Shown here piece by piece: positions 6,072 through 12,446 of a stretch of DNA of 12,446 bases. Numbering within the stretch: the first letter of the stretch is position 1; the number at the start of each line of letters is the position of its first letter. Position numbers and translations under genes: made by a program. Source of the DNA: Pseudomonadota bacterium (GTDB lineage Bacteria; Myxococcota_A; Bradymonadia; UBA4248); NCBI GenBank assembly GCA_009786045.1, contig WQTY01000023.1, positions 1-12,446 of the forward strand. The letters run 5' to 3'. The notes beneath the pieces were generated by a model. It was not told where the DNA came from. It saw only the letters and a program-made list of their open reading frames with translations, and made no database searches.

Positions 6072-9005
6072 CTAGTGTCGAGGCAGTACAAAGTCAACCA
6101 CGCTGCATAGTTTGGCCTTGAGCAGGCGAACACTTCCGCCACACTGAGGTGCAGGCGGGCATTGTTCAGGATGGCGGACACACTGGCCTGTAACGTCACA
6201 CAAGGCTTTAAGGTAGTTATAATCAAGCGAGAGCGCCTGATAAACCTCGTCCACAGATGCCTGATGATAGGCATCGTCGTGGCCATAGACGCGCCAGAAT
6301 GCCGTCTCAAGCGACTTTGGCCACAGAAGCATTTTAGCGATTTTGTCGGCTTTCTCATGACAAGTTCCCCCTGGTGCCTGGAGAATCTCTCGAACATTGG
6401 CAATGGCCTGTTGTTCTCTCGCTAAAAGACTCGCTGGCAGGATACCGGGATCGTATCCCAGCTCAACGCCGGCTTCTTCAAAAATCAGACGCATCTGGCG
6501 ATGCTGGCACTGTGCAATGCAGTCGATCTCATTTGCCTGGCATTGCCTCAAACACGCTGAAATGAAAGGCTTGTCGAGATCTGCTGTGATGGCATTGAGT
6601 TCACCGACGCTCATGGGTGCCGGGTAGGCATGCCGATAGGCTGCCTGGCTGGCCACGACACAGAGCAAAAGACTGAAGACAACGGCAAGAAGCCTGCCGA
6701 TGTCAACAGTGCTGGCGCTCTTTCGAGATTCGACGATGGGGTTTGGCGCTATCAGCGTAAATGAACAGTCGCCGGTATACTGTGTTGCGAAGTCAGGGCG
6801 AGCGGGATCGAACAGCACGATGGGCACAAAATCGACGCGTTTCCACTGGTGACGGGACAGCTCGAAGCTCTTATTCGGCTCCGGCGTATAGGCGATCAAC
6901 TGGTTGGGTTTGGCACAGTTAAGCCAGACACCCTCGATCATGCGCCCAAAGCGAAGAAGGTAGCGGCGGTTCCAAAACTGCCATGACAGGATGATCCAGG
7001 CAGCCGCGAAAATTGGCAGACTCAGAATGACTACCCACAGCACGAATGTTGTCACGGTGTCGTCATAGAAATAGCGGTGCGTCACTGCAATGCTGATGCC
7101 AATGCCGAGACACAGGCTAAGCAGGAAACGGAACCCCAAACCCGAGGTTATGCCGGGACTGAGGAAGAACTTTCTGTCTCGATCTGAAATAAAGCGGCGG
7201 TTGCGTTTGTCCAGGATTTCGAAGCTTTTGGACGTAAACGGTTCGTCTTGTTCGGTTGGCGGCTCAAGGCGCGATTTTGTCCAAAACCCGTTGCGCCAGC
7301 AGGTGACACCGGCCATGATGAGGCACGACAGAAGTGCGACAATCCAGGCCAGGGCCGATGGTTCATGGTTTCTTGGCGCAGCATCCGGCAGCACGGCCTT
7401 AGCAAATTCTCGCATCTCGGCAAGGGTCTGCGATACATCCTGGGCAAAAAAGTCTGTCCACTGCGGTGTGATGCACTGATCCGGTGTCAGGCAGTAACCA
7501 TACCATTTTTCAAAAGCTGTCTGGTGCTCTTTCAGGTCCTGGCTGGCCCAGGCACCAAGCGAAGCCGTCCAAGCCTGATTGCCCAAAACATGCCATTGAT
7601 CATGTATCGAATCATAGATGGCAAAAGCAGCCTCGGAACGCAGCAGGGCTTTGGGAAAGCCGGCATCATCCAGGATCGAGGCAAATGCCAAATCCTGGGG
7701 CTCGACACGCATGGTTCGCGTATCCAAAATAGCGAATGGCGCTGCATGATCAGCCTCACTTTGCCCAATCACCAGCAAATAATACGCCAGGCCCTCAATC
7801 TCTGTCACTCGTGAGATTGCTTTCCAGGTGATGTCTTCTGATTTTGGCAGGGCTGAGATGGAGAGTTCGCCGAGCTTCTGACCCGTGTTGGCATCCCATC
7901 GGATGAGTGCAGCAGTGCCTCCGGCATGGACAGTCGTCAAAATGCCGGCGCTGAGGTGGGCAAGCCGTCCGGGAGAACCATATTCGATCAGTGCCATACG
8001 CTTCCAGGTCATGTCATTGGTGCTGATGCTCTGGGCGCGGTTCTCCGGGCTGCCGTCAAGGATCAGCAGTTCGCTGTCAGCCAGCAGAATGGGGCCGTCC
8101 TCGGCGACTCGCCAATACTTGGCTTCGTAGCGATTTTGCAGGACTGACCCCATGCGCGCCACGATGCGAACAATGTTCATATCGGATGTCACGGCCATGG
8201 CGCGCGTGGCGCTGCCCCCGATGCCACGGACTCTGGCAGTGGCATTGATTCGTGCCGAGGTTCGATCGGCCGTTGCAAATCGATAGTAGAGGATGCGCGA
8301 TGTGCCCGGATCGATCTGCATCAGGCCACCTTCGTCGATGTGATAGGACTCTGGCGTGAGCGCCATGTCCAGGGCAATTGACGTCGGCTCACCAAAGGCA
8401 TCGCCCTGGCGCGGCCACCACATCAGGCGCGTGCGCTCTATGACAACGGCGCGCTCGGGCTGCCAAATGAATGCAAGAAAGTCCTCGTGCCTGCCAAGCG
8501 GCGCCGAAAGGCGTTCCAAAACGCTGCCCTCCGACACCGACAATACTTTCAGGAACGAACCTGCCTGATCGCCCCACCCGCTCTCGGCATGAAATGCCAA
8601 ACCGTCAGGCTGATGGATATCCCGTGACAATACCTCAACATTCTGCCATGGGGCCGACCACACGAGCCGAAAATTCTCTCGCGACAGCCCATAGATGTGC
8701 CCTGCATCCGCATAAAACAATACAGATTGCGTGTCGATGACACCTCTGAGTGAAGCTTGCATGGAAGGTGCAAGCGGCGCAAACCCAGCTCTCCTGGTCT
8801 CAAAGTCGAACGTATAAAAATCCTCACCAATCATGGCATTTTCCGAGCAGAGCGCGCCACTGAGCCGAACCCCGCCGGGGGTGACCTCCCAAAAACCGCT
8901 TTCCGGCCGGCATAAAAGTTTTTCCTGTGCCTGTGCCAGCCCTGTCATGCCAAAGAAACAGGCCAACGCAGCAAAGACACAGTGTCCCAAGTTGAATCGT
9001 TTCAC
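6072..9005 (-). CDS. Large membrane protein with periplasmic N-domain and Cys-rich periplasmic C-domain
   Basis: The 977-aa product starts at GTG 9005 with GGAGG 9 nt upstream. Residues 1-27 form a Sec signal peptide ending AQA-QE. Residues 28-545 are extracytoplasmic and rich in short beta strands with Trp and Gly turns, suggesting a propeller-like fold, though I recognise no family. Four membrane segments follow at about 551-569, 623-641, 654-676 and 769-789. Basic clusters (residues 571-613 and 680-688) lie on the cytoplasmic side, consistent with positive-inside topology that puts both ends in the periplasm. The last 185 residues carry eleven cysteines, opening with C818-x3-C822-x6-C829-x3-C833, then C882, C936, C942, C949, C955 and C967 (C782 lies in the last membrane helix). 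Disulfide bonding there is likely. It is the first gene of the leftward series, divergent from the AAA+ regulator. Function is unknown; a sensor or envelope scaffold would fit. Confidence 0.85.
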   Translation of the reverse strand: MKRFNLGHCVFAALACFFGMTGLAQAQEKLLCRPESGFWEVTPGGVRLSGALCSENAMIGEDFYTFDFETRRAGFAPLAPSMQASLRGVIDTQSVLFYADAGHIYGLSRENFRLVWSAPWQNVEVLSRDIHQPDGLAFHAESGWGDQAGSFLKVLSVSEGSVLERLSAPLGRHEDFLAFIWQPERAVVIERTRLMWWPRQGDAFGEPTSIALDMALTPESYHIDEGGLMQIDPGTSRILYYRFATADRTSARINATARVRGIGGSATRAMAVTSDMNIVRIVARMGSVLQNRYEAKYWRVAEDGPILLADSELLILDGSPENRAQSISTNDMTWKRMALIEYGSPGRLAHLSAGILTTVHAGGTAALIRWDANTGQKLGELSISALPKSEDITWKAISRVTEIEGLAYYLLVIGQSEADHAAPFAILDTRTMRVEPQDLAFASILDDAGFPKALLRSEAAFAIYDSIHDQWHVLGNQAWTASLGAWASQDLKEHQTAFEKWYGYCLTPDQCITPQWTDFFAQDVSQTLAEMREFAKAVLPDAAPRNHEPSALAWIVALLSCLIMAGVTCWRNGFWTKSRLEPPTEQDEPFTSKSFEILDKRNRRFISDRDRKFFLSPGITSGLGFRFLLSLCLGIGISIAVTHRYFYDDTVTTFVLWVVILSLPIFAAAWIILSWQFWNRRYLLRFGRMIEGVWLNCAKPNQLIAYTPEPNKSFELSRHQWKRVDFVPIVLFDPARPDFATQYTGDCSFTLIAPNPIVESRKSASTVDIGRLLAVVFSLLLCVVASQAAYRHAYPAPMSVGELNAITADLDKPFISACLRQCQANEIDCIAQCQHRQMRLIFEEAGVELGYDPGILPASLLAREQQAIANVREILQAPGGTCHEKADKIAKMLLWPKSLETAFWRVYGHDDAYHQASVDEVYQALSLDYNYLKALCDVTGQCVRHPEQCPPAPQCGGSVRLLKAKLCSVVDFVLPRH

Positions 9006-9166
9006 GACTCGCCCCCTCCGTCAGGATCTCTCATGTCAACATCCATACATGCACTACCCTTGTCAGCTTAGCACATTTCTGCACAGACACCAAAGTTCGT
9101 ACCTGGCGCGCATTTCGTATCCCGTGGTCGTGCTTTCTCGCAGCAAATAGGTTATACCGCTGTCTG
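9006..9166. promoter_or_regulatory. Divergent intergenic control region
   Basis: This 161-bp gap must hold the start signals for both the leftward 977-aa gene and the rightward regulator. Leftward, TTGGTG (9093-9088) and TAAGCT (9070-9065) are spaced 17 bp with an upstream TG, a weak extended -10-type promoter. Rightward, TTATAC at 9152-9157 resembles a -10 box but lacks a good -35 and would start transcription only about 3 nt before the ATG at 9167. None of these is strong. No perfect inverted repeat operator stands out. Confidence 0.35.
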
Positions 9167-11473
9167 ATGTGTGCTCCGTCACCCGACAACGTTCATTGCC
9201 GGAGGTCTTTGACGAAGCGAAGCGATTGGTTTCTAACCCGGCATCAGCTTATGGACAGTCTTCGCGAAATGGCGCGGCGTTTGCGCCACGACCTCATCAA
9301 GCATCTTGATATTCCAAACGCAGACACCCCGCTGACTCTGCCCGAAGCACAGGTGTTGCTGCGCAGGCTCTATGAACCAAACGCCGGACTATGCAAGATG
9401 GGGGAGGTGTGGGTTTTTAAAATCCGTCAGTCTCCCGGTTATGTCGAAGCCATGGCCCTGCCTCTGCACTCGTTGAGTCAACAGATTCTGCAACTCAGAT
9501 CCGATGAGGATGCCCTGAGAAAGCGCCTGCTTGGGGGGGAAGGCATTGGGCATGATGTTAGTCAGTGCCTGAGGCAGATCACGCGCGATGTCGATGATTT
9601 CGACGGCATCTGCCAAACCCTTGATAAAGCCGCCGGCGGCAAACCAGCCGACGATGCCGTGGCTGCGCTCGATTTTTTTGGCTTCGGTTCTGAACCTGCC
9701 ACCCCCTCGCCCTCTTCTTCATCGGCGATCGCCTCCGTGCAGCCAGTGCAAAAGGATGATCGCATTCACGTACTCGTCGTGGATGATCGGCTCCTGTCCA
9801 TCGAACGGCTCCAGGCGCGTGAAGCCTTTAGCCGGCGTTTTGTCTGGGCGACGCTTTGTGGCCAATCGCAGCTCTGCCGCGCCTGTGAGCAACAGGAATC
9901 CTGCCCCGCCAGGCGTGCTCGCAACTACAGGGAAGCCCTCCAGGCCCTCGAACACGCACAAACCAGCGACCTGCACATTGATGTCCTCCTTATGGATGTC
10001 CGATTTGACGATATCGCGCCCGAAGAATTGCTCTGGCTCCCTGACATGCCTTCGCTCAACCAGGAGAGTCACGTCAAAGCCCTCCAGGGACTTATTATCG
10101 CACGCGCGCTTCGCCAGAACCCCGCTTTTTCACGTCTGCCCATCGTGCTCATGACGGCTCGAAGCCGGCTCCCGGACGGCGCCAACCAGCTCCTTGATGG
10201 CCTTGATGGTCTCCAGTTCGTCGACGACGATGCCAGCCTTGATGTTTTGGCTGACAGGCTGGAGGGCGCTGTGAGACTGCGGCGCGTACTCCCCGGCACG
10301 ACTCCCTTCTTCTGGGGGAGAACTGCCAAAATGCAGGCCATTCGGCGTCAAATGGAACTCGTCAGCGTCGGGCCAAGAACCGTTCTCATCTCCGGGCCAA
10401 GCGGTTCCGGAAAAAGCTACATCGTCGAACAGGTTATCTATCCGCTCAGCCAGCGAGCCTCATTTGTGACCCTCGACCTGTCGGCCGTCCCCGATACACT
10501 TGTTGAATCCGAGCTCTTTGGACACGTTAAGGGCGCATTCTCAGGCGCTTCGCATGACCGCTGCGGCCTCGTCGAAGAAGCCGATGGCGGTATTCTATTC
10601 CTCGACGAAATCGGCAACCTTTCTCTCGAAAACCAGCGAAAACTCCTCCTTTTCCTGCAGGATAAAATGGTTCGGCGCGTTGGGGCCGCGCACAACACGC
10701 GACATCGTGTCGACGTCAAGGTTATCGCTGCCACTCACCTCGACCTTGCCAAAGAAGTTTCGGAAGGACGATTCCGCTTCGATCTCTACATGCGGCTCGG
10801 CCCTGCCGTGCAGATCCTCCTCCCAAGTCTCGTCGATCGCCGGGAAGACTTCCCTGAACTTGTGGCATACCTCGTCAGTCGCATCGTTGAAAATGATGAT
10901 ATGAAGCCCTACGTGATCGAACTTGCGCGTCGAAGCCAAACCTCCCCCAGAGTGAGCGTTGAATTTGAACACGGCTCATCCGCATTACAGGACACCATCA
11001 TCATTCGCTTTACCAGGGCCACACGCGAACTCTTCCTGCAGTACCCCTGGCCGGGCAATACCCGTGAGATGGAAAGCGTCCTGGATGCTCTCGTCCTGAA
11101 AGCCTTCTACGACCTCAAGATTGCCGATTCTACAAGCAAAATCGTCGAGATCGATCACTACTATGCCCTGTCACTCATCGGTGCTCTGCCAAAGCAATCC
11201 ACCGAAACGCCCGCCGCCGGTGAGGCGTCATCCTCTCCAGGCGGGCCTGCACTGATGACGAAGGCGGTTCAGGACTTTGCCGAGCTGCGCCAAACCCTCG
11301 AACGCGAGTACCTGCGCTATGCCTATGCGCAAAGCCAGGGCGACCTGGGACGCATGGGCATGATGCTGTTTGGCCAGGACAGCCCATCCCTCAGGCATAA
11401 AATTACCGTCCGGCTGAATCAGCTTGGCTTGCGCCTGCGGGCGATGCGCGCCGATACCGGCGATAAAAAATAA
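9167..11473 (+). CDS. Sigma-54-type AAA+ transcriptional activator with Cys-cluster receiver-like domain
   Basis: The 768-aa protein has four parts. Residues 30-175 are a mostly helical N-terminal region of unknown type, ending in a Ser/Pro linker (178-190). Residues 199-370 are receiver-like: acidic pair D206-D207, probable phospho-acceptor D277 in LLMDVRFD, T330 in VLMTAR, but no conserved Lys near 352. Four cysteines, C231-x5-C237-x2-C240-x5-C246, are inserted after the second strand. Residues 384-640 are the sigma-54-interacting AAA+ domain: Walker A 410-417 (GPSGSGKS), GAFSGA 456-461, Walker B ILFLDE 476-481, arginine fingers R537 and R543, and WPGNTRE at 628-634. Residues 704-755 form a Fis-like helix-turn-helix for enhancer binding. 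The start is uncertain: ATG 9167 lacks a ribosome site, and GGAGG at 9201 precedes an in-frame TTG (9209) by only 3 nt. ATG 9251 or 9269 are other options. It probably regulates the divergent genes or the barrel gene downstream, which is inference. Confidence 0.9.
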   Translation: MCAPSPDNVHCRRSLTKRSDWFLTRHQLMDSLREMARRLRHDLIKHLDIPNADTPLTLPEAQVLLRRLYEPNAGLCKMGEVWVFKIRQSPGYVEAMALPLHSLSQQILQLRSDEDALRKRLLGGEGIGHDVSQCLRQITRDVDDFDGICQTLDKAAGGKPADDAVAALDFFGFGSEPATPSPSSSSAIASVQPVQKDDRIHVLVVDDRLLSIERLQAREAFSRRFVWATLCGQSQLCRACEQQESCPARRARNYREALQALEHAQTSDLHIDVLLMDVRFDDIAPEELLWLPDMPSLNQESHVKALQGLIIARALRQNPAFSRLPIVLMTARSRLPDGANQLLDGLDGLQFVDDDASLDVLADRLEGAVRLRRVLPGTTPFFWGRTAKMQAIRRQMELVSVGPRTVLISGPSGSGKSYIVEQVIYPLSQRASFVTLDLSAVPDTLVESELFGHVKGAFSGASHDRCGLVEEADGGILFLDEIGNLSLENQRKLLLFLQDKMVRRVGAAHNTRHRVDVKVIAATHLDLAKEVSEGRFRFDLYMRLGPAVQILLPSLVDRREDFPELVAYLVSRIVENDDMKPYVIELARRSQTSPRVSVEFEHGSSALQDTIIIRFTRATRELFLQYPWPGNTREMESVLDALVLKAFYDLKIADSTSKIVEIDHYYALSLIGALPKQSTETPAAGEASSSPGGPALMTKAVQDFAELRQTLEREYLRYAYAQSQGDLGRMGMMLFGQDSPSLRHKITVRLNQLGLRLRAMRADTGDKK

Positions 11474-11512
11474 AGCCTGTATGTGAGCATTCTGCAGAGC
11501 GACGTATGCGTT

Positions 11513-11547
11513 ATGCAAAGATTTTGATGATGCATATTGCTTTGCAT
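11513..11547. repeat. 8-bp inverted repeat upstream of the barrel protein gene
   Basis: ATGCAAAG (11513-11520) and CTTTGCAT (11540-11547) are perfect inverted repeats with a 19-nt spacer, which itself contains the palindrome ATGCAT. The element lies about 60 bp before the barrel gene start and 40 bp after the regulator's stop. A dyad operator is plausible. It is a poor intrinsic terminator because the loop is long and no clean T-run follows. The rest of the gap (11474-11606) shows no strong promoter. Confidence 0.45.
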
Positions 11548-11606
11548 TGTTTTGGTGACTAATGTCCTTGATATGACGCTGATTTTTCACAGCAAGGAGT
11601 GTTCGT

Positions 11607-12305
11607 ATGAGAACAATGAAAAGCATTTGTGATGGGCAAATTCTATTCGCTGTCAAAGTATTGTTTTGTATTTTGATGGGTTTGGGTGTGGCAAGTGCCC
11701 CAAGGCATGCGCATGGAGAGGAAGGGCGAGTTTTATTAGAAAAGCTTCTTTTCGAGCCTAAGGGGGATGTTTTTGAGCCGATGATTGAAGCCGAACTTGG
11801 CATCGGTTTTTCGTATATGACGTCGAGTTTGTATGCAGATACCTTCAGAAGCAATCAGTATAGTCCTGCATTCCGATTTGGAATGGGCGTGCGTATTACG
11901 AAACTGTTTGCGTTTTCGGCAGAAACAGAAATTGCACACGTGATCCAGGGTGGTGCCCTGGGAACATTTGGATTTGGATTTAAATTCTATCTCCTGGAAC
12001 GCTCCGGCCTGGAACTATGGACAAAGTTGGGCTTTAACTTCGCCTATGCTGCTGGACGCAAAGGCGTAGCGCGTTATGCTCCTGGCTGGGGGGATGATGA
12101 GTATTACAACAGGGAGACAGAGAGATGGGAAAGTATAGCGTCGGAAACAGCTTCTAAAATTGTGCCATGGCCGATGCTGAAAGCCTCGCTGGGTGCGACC
12201 TATATGTTTAGTTCAAATGTTGGTTTGGGTGCCGATTTTGGGGTGAATATTTTCTGGGTAACCGTCGCTGTAGGGCTCAATGCACATCTTCAGTTCAGAT
12301 TCTGA
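11607..12305 (+). CDS. Outer-membrane beta-barrel-type protein
   Basis: The 232-aa protein has a strong ribosome site (AAGGAG, 7 nt before ATG 11607). Residues 1-36 are a signal peptide with a hydrophobic core at 12-30 and cleavage likely around Ala-His-Gly (35-37). The mature part consists of alternating amphipathic strands rich in Gly and aromatic residues (about 62-72, 87-97, 101-111, 118-130, 134-148, 187-200, 205-212 and 215-232). It ends in Gln-Phe-Arg-Phe; a terminal Phe is the recognition signal for BAM-dependent outer-membrane proteins. An eight-stranded barrel of the OmpA/OmpW/OmpX size class fits the length, but no specific family is recognised. A long Gly/Trp/Tyr/Glu loop at 153-180 is probably surface-exposed. 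The DNA appears more AT-rich than the regulator gene before it. It may be co-regulated with the upstream activator, but the 133-bp gap argues for its own promoter. Confidence 0.85.
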   Translation: MRTMKSICDGQILFAVKVLFCILMGLGVASAPRHAHGEEGRVLLEKLLFEPKGDVFEPMIEAELGIGFSYMTSSLYADTFRSNQYSPAFRFGMGVRITKLFAFSAETEIAHVIQGGALGTFGFGFKFYLLERSGLELWTKLGFNFAYAAGRKGVARYAPGWGDDEYYNRETERWESIASETASKIVPWPMLKASLGATYMFSSNVGLGADFGVNIFWVTVAVGLNAHLQFRF

Positions 12306-12339
12306 TGTGCGACGGCGATGGGCTGAGAATGATTTTTCC

Positions 12340-12414
12340 TTGCCCCCCTGCCAACAAGCGATGTCTGTAGGGGCGTAGCGTGCTACGCCCGAGGCAGGGG
12401 GAGCAATGCTCCCC
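12340..12414. repeat. Nested palindromic element (REP-like) at right edge
   Basis: Three inverted repeats overlap. The inner one is GGGCGTAGC (12371-12379) with GCTACGCCC (12382-12390) around a 2-nt centre. The outer one pairs CCCCCTGCC (12344-12352) with GGCAGGGGG (12393-12401), extended by TTGC with GCAA across a one-base bulge at 12402. A third pairs GGGGAGCA (12398-12405) with TGCTCCCC (12407-12414). The outer and third stems compete for the same bases. No T-tract follows on either strand, so this is not an ordinary terminator. Its composition and layout are typical of interspersed intergenic repeats. No gene is visible from 12306 to the window end. Confidence 0.7.
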
Positions 12415-12446
12415 ACAAAAAAGAAAAGAGGCGCAGCGTATCGTGG

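Noticed and set aside
9034..9039. Minus-strand TTGACA before the 977-aa gene.
   Set aside because: The matching -10 position falls in the GGAGGGGGC ribosome site, so it cannot serve as a promoter for this start.
9104..9118. Possible -24/-12 sigma-54 promoter before the activator (TGGCGCG, 4 bp, TCGT).
   Set aside because: The -24 half fits, but the essential GC of the -12 element is GT here.
12436..12443. GCGTATCG shared by the left (3-10) and right ends of the window, as possible element ends.
   Set aside because: Eight bases in common over 12 kb is expected by chance, and no integrase, transposase or longer repeat supports it.

Overview
The window looks like a chromosomal segment from a Gram-negative bacterium with a complex envelope. 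The pointers are a lipoprotein with a lipobox, a C-terminal-Phe outer-membrane barrel protein, Sec signal peptides, a large multi-repeat FG-GAP protein and a sigma-54-type AAA+ activator of unusual architecture. A deltaproteobacterial or Myxococcota/Bradymonadales-like source fits best, but no marker gene here settles taxonomy. I see no rRNA, tRNA, CRISPR array, transposase or phage gene.

Layout. Five genes run leftward on the minus strand from 9005 to 88. In transcription order they are: a 977-aa inner-membrane protein with a large periplasmic N-terminal region and a cysteine-rich periplasmic C-terminal domain (9005-6072); a 502-aa lipoprotein resembling a SurA/PpiD-type periplasmic foldase with a degenerate parvulin-like domain (5846-4338); a 973-aa secreted FG-GAP beta-propeller protein with about ten repeats (4263-1342); a 106-aa protein with a short motif like sigma-70 region 4 (1265-945), which has its own apparent promoter and a good intrinsic terminator; and a 226-aa polytopic membrane protein (768-88). 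Two strong hairpins lie at the left edge beyond the last gene.

A 161-bp intergenic region separates this series from a divergent plus-strand gene (9167-11473). It encodes a 768-aa regulator: an N-terminal helical region, a receiver-like domain interrupted by a symmetric four-cysteine cluster, a sigma-54 AAA+ domain with GAFSGA in place of GAFTGA, and a C-terminal Fis-like helix-turn-helix. Downstream is a 232-aa outer-membrane barrel-type protein (11607-12305), then a 140-bp tail holding nested palindromes that look like an interspersed repeat.

How the genes may work together is inference. Four of the five minus-strand products, plus the barrel protein, are exported or membrane-bound. The divergent activator is the natural candidate regulator, and its cysteine cluster suggests a metal- or redox-linked input. 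No consensus -24/-12 promoter was found in the intergenic regions, so control of these genes by that activator is unproven. The best candidates for something undescribed are the Cys-cluster receiver/AAA+ fusion, the cysteine-rich end of the 977-aa protein, and the small sigma-region-4-like protein.
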